A DNA stretch of 12,822 bases from Candidatus Omnitrophica bacterium CG1_02_40_15 (GTDB taxonomy: Bacteria; Omnitrophota; Gorgyraeia; Gorgyraeales; Gorgyraeaceae), in assembly GCA_001871815.1 (NCBI GenBank), contig MNVP01000059.1, positions 1-12,822 on the forward strand, read 5' to 3'. Shown one piece after another: positions 5,649 to 11,794 of the stretch. The notes under the pieces are model-generated. The model did no database searches, was not told the origin of the DNA, and saw only the letters and a program-made list of their open reading frames with translations. How positions within the stretch are numbered: the first letter of the stretch is position 1; the number at the start of each line of letters is the position of its first letter. The position numbers and the translations under genes were made by a program.

Positions 5649-7655
5649 TTAGTCTGATGCAAGTGGGTTATAACTATATTTTGCGAATATTGCATAGGCG
5701 GTGCCTGCTGTTGAACCTGTTCTTGTCCCATTGGAAACTCTCCATCCATGGCCAGTATCCACATCATCTTGTGTTGCGTAAGGAAGGCAGCCATAACCCT
5801 GGCCTACTATGGAAGGGCTGGAGATAACCATTTTTTCTATCTCAGAAAGATAAAAATTTGCTTTTTTATCATAATCTCCCGCCTTATTAAATTCTCTATT
5901 TTCCTTGTAATAATCAGCCATTATCCTGAACAACATTATCATCTGACTTGTCCATTCGCTAGACACTACGCCGCCCATTGTTACATGCTCATATTTTTCA
6001 AAATCAAATCCTGTAATCTTGACCTTTTCTACCTTTTTTATATACTCTACTGTAACCCGGCAGTTTGTCTCTGCAAAATCTATGATTTGTTCAGGATCCA
6101 TACCTAATTCCTTTAAAAGTTTTGGCCCTATTGCTGCAATAGCCCACGCAAATGTATTTGTAGCAATAGTAGCATCGCCTTTGCCCCTATTCGGCTTGTA
6201 TCCCAGCCTGCTAAAAGAATTTTTCTTAAGCCAGTCCAAAGCCCTATTTTGCGCTTCCAGGTACATGTCGTCTTCTGTTATCTTATAAAGCATGCCAAAA
6301 AACGCATAGGCATCCAAGTTATGCTCTATGCTGAACCATTCGAATTTAGGCCCGCCTCTTATACCAAAATCTTTAGCCTGCTTCTGCAGCATAATAAGCC
6401 ATCTGGCAATATCCTCTGCAACTAAAAGATATTCCTCATCTTTAAATTTTTTAGTGTACTGGGCTATTGCTATTCCGAGCCATATATTAGGCCCGCTAAG
6501 AACATTGTATTCCACTATCTTCCCTGTATAGACGTCATAGGCGTTTGCAAAAGCGCCTTCTGATGTTTCAGCCATGTCTTTATAGAAATTTAGGATCCCT
6601 TTTGCATTCTCCCCGTCTATCATTAAAGTAAAACCTTGGCAGGCGAGAGACTGATCATAAGTAAAAGCCCATCCTTCTAAATTCTTATCGCCCTCGCTGC
6701 TCATCACCAGGCCCGTCCGCATATTCTGATGGTTCTTTATCCATTTATACATGTTGGATATATTTTTTTCTTCGATTGGATTAAAAGACGACATAAGATC
6801 TTTTAAACTACCCTCAGTTAGAATTCTCTGACTTAAAAGTTTTGAAACCCTATTTTTTAAATATATATTCTCTTTATCGAGATCTTTAATTTTTCCATTA
6901 AATCTGATTCTCTGATAAAGCACATGTTTCATTATTGTCTTCGTCTTTTCTTTATCCTCTTTTAAATACATTATAAGCCTGTCTTTTGTTTTAGCGTCCC
7001 CGGCTACCTTTTCCAGATCTTTAATCCTTGCTCTATACTCTTCTATCTTATCCTCATTCAATGTTATTTTGCATCCTATCGCCTTCTGTTTACTATTAAA
7101 ATCCAGGATCTTTTTTTCAAGTTCAGCCTTTTTAGTGGAAAGTTTGCCCATCTCTTCTACCAGTTTTCTGTTTTCAGAATTCGCGCTGAAGCTAGCAGCG
7201 TAGAAATACGCAAGGCCTAATACCAGAAAGAAAAAGAATACTGCTATAATGGCAGGCGTCAGTATTTTTCTCTGAGCATGAAAATAAATTCTACGGCTGT
7301 CTTTTGGATCTATTTGTAAAAATGAAAGTCCTATTAGATACTTATTGGGATAACCTGATTTTATTTTTTCATACCAGGCAATCTTTGCTACTGCCTTGGT
7401 CTCAGGCATAGACAAAGGCATGTGAAGCCTGACATCTACTTTAACCTTGCCCTCTTTTATAAGCTGCTCAAGGCTTTCTTCTAAATTATTTACCTCTATG
7501 CAGATGCCACCCTTGCCAACATCCCTTGTGAACCCCTGCCTTATCTCGCTTACTGAACCGGATGTTTCAGGGTCTACGAACTGAAATTCTACAGGAAATA
7601 TGACATTAAGCCTTATATATTTCCTGCGTTCAATAGTTTCAGATTTATTGCCCAT
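5649..7655 (-). CDS. PilZ - TM - coiled-coil - alpha-barrel (glycosidase-like) fusion protein
   Basis: A 668-residue protein with four parts. Residues 8-125 form a PilZ domain: RRKYIR gives the RxxxR of the c-di-GMP site, and TRDVGKGG stands where (D/N)xSxxG is expected, with Gly for Ser. Residues 131-155 are one transmembrane helix. Residues 160-285 are charged and heptad-like, predicted coiled coil. Residues 295-660 are helical with motifs recalling six-hairpin glycosidases: TYDQSLACQGF, FANAYDVYTGKIVEYNVLSGPNIWLG and EWFSIEHNLDAYAFF, then a GHGWRVSNGTRTGSTAGTAYAI C-terminus. Acid residues in EHNLDAY could be catalytic but this is unproven. The layout suggests a cytoplasmic c-di-GMP sensor joined across the membrane to an external carbohydrate-acting or -binding domain. 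No Shine-Dalgarno precedes the ATG; a promoter at 7663-7691 ends only 7 bp before it, so the mRNA may be leaderless. Confidence 0.88.
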   Translation of the reverse strand: MGNKSETIERRKYIRLNVIFPVEFQFVDPETSGSVSEIRQGFTRDVGKGGICIEVNNLEESLEQLIKEGKVKVDVRLHMPLSMPETKAVAKIAWYEKIKSGYPNKYLIGLSFLQIDPKDSRRIYFHAQRKILTPAIIAVFFFFLVLGLAYFYAASFSANSENRKLVEEMGKLSTKKAELEKKILDFNSKQKAIGCKITLNEDKIEEYRARIKDLEKVAGDAKTKDRLIMYLKEDKEKTKTIMKHVLYQRIRFNGKIKDLDKENIYLKNRVSKLLSQRILTEGSLKDLMSSFNPIEEKNISNMYKWIKNHQNMRTGLVMSSEGDKNLEGWAFTYDQSLACQGFTLMIDGENAKGILNFYKDMAETSEGAFANAYDVYTGKIVEYNVLSGPNIWLGIAIAQYTKKFKDEEYLLVAEDIARWLIMLQKQAKDFGIRGGPKFEWFSIEHNLDAYAFFGMLYKITEDDMYLEAQNRALDWLKKNSFSRLGYKPNRGKGDATIATNTFAWAIAAIGPKLLKELGMDPEQIIDFAETNCRVTVEYIKKVEKVKITGFDFEKYEHVTMGGVVSSEWTSQMIMLFRIMADYYKENREFNKAGDYDKKANFYLSEIEKMVISSPSIVGQGYGCLPYATQDDVDTGHGWRVSNGTRTGSTAGTAYAIFAKYSYNPLASD

Positions 7656-7662
7656 TTACAAA

Positions 7663-7691
7663 ATATTAGCAGCAATATGCCATAAAATCAA
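7663..7691 (-). promoter_or_regulatory. Possible promoter giving a leaderless mRNA for the PilZ-fusion operon
   Basis: Minus strand: TTGATT (-35, 7686-7691), a 17-bp spacer, TAATAT (-10, 7663-7668) with TG in the extended -10 position. The -10 ends 7 bp before the ATG at 7655, so transcription should start at or next to the start codon. This fits the lack of any Shine-Dalgarno for that gene. Confidence 0.6.
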
Positions 7692-7700
7692 GCAATTTGT

Positions 7701-7729
7701 GTAGGGACAAGACAATGTCCTGTCCCTAC
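7701..7729. repeat. Palindromic element GTAGGGACA..., copy 1, supplying a stop codon
   Basis: A 29-bp palindrome, arms GTAGGGACAAGACA / TGTCCTGTCCCTAC around a single central A, with one arm mismatch. It is the same family as 8039-8067 and 11871-11899. It overlaps the end of the anchored exported protein gene: the TAG stop (7726-7728) is read from the element's terminal GTAG. It also sits 9 bp upstream of the next operon's -35. Confidence 0.85.
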
Positions 7730-8136
7730 CTGGTTTTTGGGCGGATAAAGAAATAGGCTAGCAAAAAAGCAGCAAGTATCAAGAAGAAGAATAAAAAATT
7801 TATACCGCTATTGGGCTGGGTATTTTGTTCATGGGTTTTAATATCCTGCGAATTCACTTCAGGTTCTATAGGGATGGCCTTTTTCGCGGCATAATTAAAT
7901 TCATTGCCCTGTTCTTCTGAAACAGCCTGCGTAAAAGGATGAAGGTTATTTGCCCTCTCTTCTCTTGTAGGTATTACGCTCTCTAGTATCTTCTGTTTCT
8001 CTTCGGAATAATTTCCATCAGAAGGCTGCAGGCCATATGTAGGGACAGCACATTGTGCTGTCCCTACAAGAATTAATACGATTATCAAAATTCCCCTCTC
8101 CCATTTATGGGAGAGGGCCAGGGTGAGGATTCTCAT
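7726..8136 (-). CDS. Small exported protein with C-terminal membrane anchor; signal peptide made from repeats
   Basis: A 136-residue protein. The ATG at 8136 overlaps the stop of the PilX-like gene as ATGA; an earlier GTG at 8145 is less likely. Residues 3-15 (ILTLALSHKWERG) are encoded by a CTCTCCC-type palindromic repeat. A hydrophobic core follows at 15-24 (GILIIVLILV), and residues 24-33 (VGTAQCAVPT) come from the GTAGGGACA palindrome. Together these form a plausible signal peptide, cleaved near TAQCA. The middle is polar and charged (about 35-108) without a known fold. Residues 112-131 (INFLFFFLILAAFLLAYFFI) are a TM helix followed by basic RPKTR, giving a periplasmic domain held by a C-terminal anchor. 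The tail also resembles sorting signals cut by sortase-like enzymes, but I see no diagnostic motif. I recognise no family. Its position as last gene of the pilin operon suggests an accessory role there. It could instead be a young gene assembled from repeats. Confidence 0.62.
   Translation of the reverse strand: MRILTLALSHKWERGILIIVLILVGTAQCAVPTYGLQPSDGNYSEEKQKILESVIPTREERANNLHPFTQAVSEEQGNEFNYAAKKAIPIEPEVNSQDIKTHEQNTQPNSGINFLFFFLILAAFLLAYFFIRPKTR
8039..8067. repeat. Palindromic element GTAGGGACA..., copy 2, in frame inside a coding region
   Basis: Perfect palindrome, arms GTAGGGACAGCACA / TGTGCTGTCCCTAC around one central T; flanking T/A extends each arm to 15. On the minus strand it encodes VGTAQCAVPT in the signal-peptide region of the small exported protein. 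Copy 3 encodes VGTEQCSVPT in the same frame in a different gene. Confidence 0.9.
8093..8128. repeat. CTCTCCC-type palindromic repeat, copy A
   Basis: CCCTCTCCC-N6-GGGAGAGGG (8094-8117, 9-bp arms, loop ATTTAT) followed by CCAGGGTGAGG. The same hairpin, loop and tail recur at 11737-11791. Repeats of this type are widespread in bacterial genomes. Here it supplies codons 3-15 of the small exported protein. Confidence 0.88.
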
Positions 8137-9653
8137 TCCCACCACCTTATAATATCCACCTTTTTGGAAAAAGGAAGCCCTACATCTATAATTCTATTCT
8201 CGCCTGTTGAATGCCTGGAATTAATCCTCTCATCATAATTTACAGTAAGGGTGTTGCTGTATATAATTGCTTCGTCTTTTGAAATAACTGCCCCGTTTAC
8301 AATTGCGCCATTTCCGACTTTCCCTGCAAATGCGTGATTTGTGTAAAAAACACCGTCGAGTTTGCTTACACTATTTGTAGCTATGCCTCCGAAACTTGAA
8401 ACCCCTGCGGGACAATTTGCAAAATTATTTATAGGCTCCTGAGTCTGAACGCTGGCCCATGTATAATTATTATCCTTTACGCCGTCTCTGTCCATGTCTT
8501 CATACTGGCTCTGGAATATCCCGTCATTTTCTCCTGTATCACGCGTATCAGGAATACCGTCACGCCCTACATCTTCGTTTCCCATGCTGAATAACCAATT
8601 ATTTGCATACCATGACCCGCCTGTCCTTCCTGTATAATCGCCCAATACAATGCTCTCTTTCGCAGCAAAACCAACAAGGTCTTTATCCTTCTGCGCCATT
8701 ACCCAATTATCCAAAGCGTCTGGATTATTTGAACTGGGCCTTGGGCTTCCCGGCGCATTCTTGTAAGTAAGGTCGTTTGCAACATAAATATTCCTGCCTG
8801 CGTAAATAGTTCCCTGGCCTTTTATAACGCCTTTTATCACCACATCCCCTCTTATCACAACAGTGCCTGTCACCTCTATAGGCTTTGAGCTGGTTCCTAT
8901 TAAAACAATATTCCCGCTTTCGCCAGGATCATCTCCAAAAACATTATTGATAATTGTTGCTCCGTTTATTACAACGCTTCCGCCTTTTGTCTTTGCTATG
9001 TTTTCGTAATAAGACAGGTCATTCAGATTAGGCATATCAAGCTTATCAGAAAAGGGGTGTTGATTTAAGTAATTACCATTTCTGTCAGTATCTCCTCCGG
9101 AACCTCTTATGCCCTGGCCTCCGTCATATATTTCAAAACCTGCATAAATATTTCCTTCAACCATCGGGCTATCTCTGAAATCAAATCTGCCGTTAGAGCG
9201 GATATCTCCCTTGGCTGTAATCCCCCTGCCGTAAAACCAGCCCCAGTTATTTACAAAATAGCCGTAGTCAAAAACATGCGAAGGCGGGTTTTTCTGTATT
9301 ATAGAATTAAGCGTCTTCGTAGAGTTTCCAACTGTGCTTGTGGATGTAATCTGATATAGATTATTGCCCAGATTCGCAACAGTTACATTAATATCCCTGT
9401 CCTCAAGATAATTGGCTGCGTTACTAGCGCCCTTCAACTTGAATGTTTCAGAGTTTAATATATTATTATTTTTTATCCTCCAGCAAGCCCTTTCTATTCC
9501 TGAATTTGCCAGATAGAAAGCCTTATCCGAATCTGCCTGCCTCTCTGTCTGCTTGGATTCACTGGTTGTCATATAAAGATAAGAGCTGCCGCCCATGAAA
9601 AGCAAGCTCATGAAAACCATAGCTATTACCAAAGCAAAACCTTTTCTATTCAC
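8133..9653 (-). CDS. PilX/GspK-like large minor pilin with bactofilin-like repeat region
   Basis: A 506-residue protein. The N-terminus MNRKGFALVIAMVFMSLLFMGG is a prepilin leader cut after G5. The mature position 5 is Ile instead of the usual Glu, as in GspK/PilX-type tip subunits. ERQADSDKAFYLANSGIERACWRI (37-60) matches the PilX N-terminal region. Residues 145-295 are rich in short beta repeats (GDIRSNGRFDF, VVINGATI, TGTVVIRGDVVIKGVIKGQG and YAGRNIYV), resembling bactofilin-like beta-helix regions found in such pilins. Acidic loops DTDRNGN, DVGRDGIPDTRD and DMDRDGVKDN look like calcium-binding sites. The GTG start at 9653 follows GGGAGGA by 8 nt; this ribosome site is duplicated by the 26-bp tandem repeat at 9653-9713. 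It is third in the pilin operon and ends in an ATGA overlap with the next gene. A role at the tip of a pilus or pseudopilus is inferred. Confidence 0.88.
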   Translation of the reverse strand: MNRKGFALVIAMVFMSLLFMGGSSYLYMTTSESKQTERQADSDKAFYLANSGIERACWRIKNNNILNSETFKLKGASNAANYLEDRDINVTVANLGNNLYQITSTSTVGNSTKTLNSIIQKNPPSHVFDYGYFVNNWGWFYGRGITAKGDIRSNGRFDFRDSPMVEGNIYAGFEIYDGGQGIRGSGGDTDRNGNYLNQHPFSDKLDMPNLNDLSYYENIAKTKGGSVVINGATIINNVFGDDPGESGNIVLIGTSSKPIEVTGTVVIRGDVVIKGVIKGQGTIYAGRNIYVANDLTYKNAPGSPRPSSNNPDALDNWVMAQKDKDLVGFAAKESIVLGDYTGRTGGSWYANNWLFSMGNEDVGRDGIPDTRDTGENDGIFQSQYEDMDRDGVKDNNYTWASVQTQEPINNFANCPAGVSSFGGIATNSVSKLDGVFYTNHAFAGKVGNGAIVNGAVISKDEAIIYSNTLTVNYDERINSRHSTGENRIIDVGLPFSKKVDIIRWWE

Positions 9654-9713
9654 CCAGCTCTTCCTCCCTGATATATATCCCAGCTCTTCCTCCCTGATAT
9701 ATACCCCAGCTCT
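9653..9713. repeat. 26-bp tandem repeat carrying a ribosome-binding site
   Basis: Two full 26-bp units (9653-9678 and 9679-9704, differing only in the last base) and a 9-bp partial third (9705-9713). Each full unit carries, on the minus strand, AGGGAGGA, a strong Shine-Dalgarno. The unit next to the PilX-like gene provides its site; the other is a spare copy. The first repeat unit touches the GTG start. Confidence 0.9.
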
Positions 9714-9727
9714 AAGGAAAGGCTGGG
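9705..9727 (-). promoter_or_regulatory. Intergenic hairpin between PilW-like and PilX-like genes
   Basis: CCCAGC (9705-9710) and GCTGGG (9722-9727) form a 6-bp stem with an 11-nt loop, 7 bp after the PilW-like stop. No T-tract follows. It could limit upstream mRNA decay or tune expression of the downstream gene. Confidence 0.4.
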
Positions 9728-9733
9728 TTCATA

Positions 9734-10237
9734 TCACATATTCCTCATGCTAACTGAAGTAGTCATACTGGACCAGTGAGCCCCGTATAATGCGTCGTTT
9801 CTATACACCTTGAAAGTGATAACCGCAAGATTGCCGGATATCTGAAAAAAAGGTATGCTTGATTCTTTCGATACATTGCGCAATAAAGTGGCCTCGTTGC
9901 CGGAAACAGCGGTATTTGGATCATAAATAATATCTGTCCCTGAAATATAATATTCACAGGTTACATCATCAGATACATCGCTATAAGTCCTGTTAGGGTC
10001 TGCCACAAATCTTATCCTGTCTCCGTTATCAAATATAGTGGCGCCTGTTGCAGGGCGCAGATTCTTCATAATTTTATCTAGAGCAATCCTGCCTGTAGAC
10101 TGTAATGTGATCTGCGTGAAACCGGCCTTCCATAATCTCTGCGAAATCAGTTGAGCTGACGCCGCAACTCCCAGAATAATAAGCATTATACCTGCAGCCA
10201 CCATTAATTCCGTAAGTGTAAAGCCTTTTTCTTTCAT
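9734..10237 (-). CDS. PilW/GspJ-like minor pilin
   Basis: A 167-residue prepilin. MKEKG|FTLTELMVAAGIMLIILGV is a class III leader: short basic leader, cleavage after G5, mature Phe1 and Glu5, then a hydrophobic helix of about 20 residues. QLISQRLWKAGFTQITLQSTGRIALDKIMKNLRPAT fits the alpha-helical stalk of the PilW/GspJ group. The C-terminal half (about 75-165) is a predicted beta-rich globular head (DRIRFVADPNRTYSD; YYISGTDIIYDPNT; LAVITFKVYR). An AAGGA site lies 4 nt before the ATG, 6 bp after the PilV-like stop. It is second in a pilin operon and would be processed by a PilD-type peptidase encoded elsewhere. It was assigned from its N-terminus and neighbours; PilW and GspJ cannot be told apart by eye. 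Confidence 0.9.
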   Translation of the reverse strand: MKEKGFTLTELMVAAGIMLIILGVAASAQLISQRLWKAGFTQITLQSTGRIALDKIMKNLRPATGATIFDNGDRIRFVADPNRTYSDVSDDVTCEYYISGTDIIYDPNTAVSGNEATLLRNVSKESSIPFFQISGNLAVITFKVYRNDALYGAHWSSMTTSVSMRNM

Positions 10238-10243
10238 GTATCC

Positions 10244-10654
10244 TTATAAATATGAAGTCATTGTGGATGTTACGACCTCGCTCATTGCTCCGTAATAATC
10301 ATTCCATGAAACATTCACTGTAATCTTATAACCTTCGCTTACACTGGCAACACTTGTAATCATTGTTCCGCTGATATCATCACTGGCAGCAGCTGTCTTC
10401 CCTGTGTCTATTTTCACAGTCTTTGTAACAGGATAATTGCCTATATTTATACCTTCGTAAGATGCGCTTATAAGGGATTCTATCTCTGCCTGAGCCAGAT
10501 TTACTGCCATGAGTTTATGCCTGATAATACTGGATTGCGCTGCTCCCAGAGAATACAACCGGATCATCCCTACCAGCACAAAGCCTACAATAACCATGCT
10601 CACCACTACTTCAAAGATAGTCAAGCCATTAGGCCTGCTCTTTTGCATACACAT
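10244..10654 (-). CDS. PilV/GspI-like minor pilin
   Basis: A 136-residue prepilin. The leader MCMQKSRPNG is cut after G10, giving LTIFEVVVSMVIVGFVLVGMIRLY with Glu at mature position 5. VVVSMVIVGFVLVGM followed by MAVNLAQAEIESLISASYEG is typical of PilV/GspI, where this segment is often AxxLAQxxxE. The rest is a small beta-rich head. The ATG at 10654 has GAGGG only 4 nt upstream; an in-frame ATG at 10648, with 10-nt spacing, is an equally good start and gives a shorter leader peptide. It is the first gene behind the promoter at 10672-10700. The operon lacks the major pilin and assembly ATPases, so it supplies minor subunits only. Confidence 0.9.
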   Translation of the reverse strand: MCMQKSRPNGLTIFEVVVSMVIVGFVLVGMIRLYSLGAAQSSIIRHKLMAVNLAQAEIESLISASYEGINIGNYPVTKTVKIDTGKTAAASDDISGTMITSVASVSEGYKITVNVSWNDYYGAMSEVVTSTMTSYL

Positions 10655-10671
10655 AAAACCCTCTACTATAA

Positions 10672-10700
10672 AGTATACCTTAAAAATAAGGCATATTCAA
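10672..10700 (-). promoter_or_regulatory. Promoter of the minor pilin operon with inverted repeat in its spacer
   Basis: Minus strand: TTGAAT (-35, 10695-10700), a 17-bp spacer, TATACT (-10, 10672-10677). Predicted start is about 10665, only 10-17 nt before the candidate ATGs. The spacer holds an inverted repeat CCTTA-N4-TAAGG (10678-10691), a possible site for a regulator bound between the two boxes. The operator idea is inference. Confidence 0.72.
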
Positions 10701-10779
10701 TTAATCGCCGCCAAAAATATTTAACTTAACTACATGAAATTATTATAGATAAAGAAATGGCTATAAAAATTAATCTGTA

Positions 10780-11178
10780 TTATTTGGATGTGTTTGCGAG
10801 GACTTCTTCTTCTACGAATATAGGCGCTTTAGCCCGTATGGCTATTGCAATACTGTCGCTTGGCCTGGCGTCTATTTCTTCTATGCGGCTATCCACTGAT
10901 ATGATAAGCTTTGCAAAAAACGTGTTGTTTTCTAATTTATTAATTATTATTTTATCTATCTTTGCGCCTAATTGCGTTATAGTATTATAAAACAAATCAT
11001 GTGTCATGGGCCTTGGAGGATTTACCCCGCTTATCTTCATTTTAATAGCAGTTACTTCCATTATGCCTATTACAATGGGCAGTAAGCGCTCTCCCTGTTT
11101 TTCCTTAAGCACAATAACCTGCTCGCCCCTGTTCTCATCTATCCTTATTTTATTCAATTCCATCTCTACAATAGCCAT
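10780..11178 (-). CDS. Bifunctional nuclease family protein (DUF151)
   Basis: A 132-residue protein from the ATG at 11178. It matches the DUF151/bifunctional nuclease family along its full length: MELNKIRIDENRGEQVIVLKEKQGERLLPIVIG, then EVTAIKMKISGVNPPRPMTHDLF and DARPSDSIAIAIRAKAPIFVEEEVL. The conserved PRPxTHDL and DARPSDxIA motifs are intact. Members have reported DNase/RNase activity in plants and a solved bacterial structure, but the cellular role in bacteria is unclear. A longer frame, open to 11241, is rejected as it would cross the promoter at 11189-11217 and begins with non-family residues. No Shine-Dalgarno is visible; the -10 ends 10 bp before the ATG, so the mRNA leader is at most a few bases. 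It follows the hydrogenase genes but has its own promoter. Confidence 0.92.
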   Translation of the reverse strand: MAIVEMELNKIRIDENRGEQVIVLKEKQGERLLPIVIGIMEVTAIKMKISGVNPPRPMTHDLFYNTITQLGAKIDKIIINKLENNTFFAKLIISVDSRIEEIDARPSDSIAIAIRAKAPIFVEEEVLANTSK

Positions 11179-11188
11179 GGTAAGAAAA

Positions 11189-11217
11189 AGGTTATCACAT
11201 GAATAACCTGTTGTCAA
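11189..11217 (-). promoter_or_regulatory. Promoter of the DUF151 gene overlapped by an inverted repeat
   Basis: Minus strand: TTGACA (-35, 11212-11217, perfect), a 17-bp spacer, TAACCT (-10, 11189-11194, a weak match). An inverted repeat AGGTTAT-N7-ATAACCT (11189-11209) covers the -10 and most of the spacer, a classic place for a repressor or activator. A strong -35 paired with a poor -10 fits a regulated promoter. Confidence 0.6.
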
Positions 11218-11268
11218 GCCCCGCCCTTTTGGATACATCATCTAAAACTATATTCAAAAGGGCGGGGC
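11218..11268. repeat. 14-bp inverted repeat flanking a 23-bp loop
   Basis: GCCCCGCCCTTTTG (11218-11231) and CAAAAGGGCGGGGC (11255-11268) are perfect inverted copies. The element fills the gap between the hydrogenase protease stop and the DUF151 promoter. The GC-rich arms contrast with AT-rich surroundings. No T-run follows the second arm on either strand, so a simple intrinsic terminator is unlikely; it may be another short mobile or REP-like palindrome. Confidence 0.75.
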
Positions 11269-11271
11269 AAG

Positions 11272-11283
11272 CCGCCTAGGCGG
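11272..11283. repeat. CCGCCTAGGCGG palindrome at the end of the hydrogenase protease gene
   Basis: A perfect 12-bp palindrome. The TAG stop of the hydrogenase protease gene (11276-11278 on the minus strand) is its central TAG. This is another case of a palindrome supplying a stop codon, and it lies 3 bp from the 14-bp inverted repeat. Confidence 0.65.
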
Positions 11284-11725
11284 TTATTAATGCTTTTACA
11301 AGTTTATCCAGTGATTTTTGCACACAAGCGCTTAAGCCCTGGCCAAATTTATTTGATTCCGGTTTAATACCCAATATATAAATATCCGCGAGCGCAGTTT
11401 CTTTTAGATATTCTATCAACAATTTCGGAGAAACGTCATGCGTTGAAATTTTCCCGGAGCGCAGGTCTTCACCTGAAAAAATCCTTATATCTCCAGTCTC
11501 TCCTTCAAAACATATTGCATCAACTATAATAATAGTATCTGGTTTTAATCTGGTTACAACGCCTGTCCAGTTTTCAGGCGCAGCGCCTGCATCTATAACC
11601 TCATAAGGCACTTTGTCTTTTATCATTTTCGCAAGATAAGGGCCTAGCCCATCATCTCCACATTCAATATTCCCAATGCAGAGCATAATAACTTTGCCCT
11701 TTAATATATCTTTTAAGTTTATCAT
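11276..11725 (-). CDS. Hydrogenase maturation protease, HycI/HybD family
   Basis: A 149-residue protein. These endopeptidases remove the C-terminal tail of the NiFe-hydrogenase large subunit after nickel insertion. Motifs: CIGNIECGDDGLGPYLA (16-32) gives the family GNxxxGDDGxGP with the nickel-sensing acid at D24 or D25; TIIIVDAI (64-71) gives the second metal ligand D69; STHDVSP (94-100) gives H96; and GIKPESNKFGQGLSACV (119-135) is the typical C-terminal segment. The sequence most resembles the HycI branch serving group 4, membrane-bound hydrogenases, in keeping with the ferredoxin and MrpG-type genes upstream. The ATG at 11725 is preceded at about 11 nt by GGGGA contributed by an arm of the palindromic repeat at 11737-11791; folding of that hairpin may affect translation. 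Confidence 0.93.
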   Translation of the reverse strand: MINLKDILKGKVIMLCIGNIECGDDGLGPYLAKMIKDKVPYEVIDAGAAPENWTGVVTRLKPDTIIIVDAICFEGETGDIRIFSGEDLRSGKISTHDVSPKLLIEYLKETALADIYILGIKPESNKFGQGLSACVQKSLDKLVKALITA

Positions 11726-11736
11726 AAGCTTATATC

Positions 11737-11791
11737 CCCTCTCCCATTTATGGGAGAGGGTTAGCCTGCCTGCCGGCAGGCAAGGGTGAGG
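11737..11791. repeat. CTCTCCC-type palindromic repeat, copy B, with a second palindrome nested in it
   Basis: CCCTCTCCC-N6-GGGAGAGGG (11737-11760) with the same ATTTAT loop as copy A. Its AGGGTGAGG tail (11783-11791) is separated from the hairpin by a 20-bp insert (11763-11782) containing the perfect 16-bp palindrome TGCCTGCCGGCAGGCA (11767-11782). Copy A lacks this insert, so the smaller palindrome seems to have entered an existing repeat. The composite fills the gap between the ferredoxin-type gene and the hydrogenase protease gene. Confidence 0.88.
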
Positions 11792-11794
11792 GTT

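Noticed and set aside
5645..5794. Longer thermonuclease starting at 5794
   Set aside because: The extra 50 residues are out-of-frame reading of the PilZ-fusion C-terminus. The ATG at 5644, 4 bp after that gene's stop, gives a standard membrane anchor.
11179..11241. Longer DUF151 protein starting at 11241
   Set aside because: The extra residues cross the promoter and operator and do not match the family, which starts near MELNKI.
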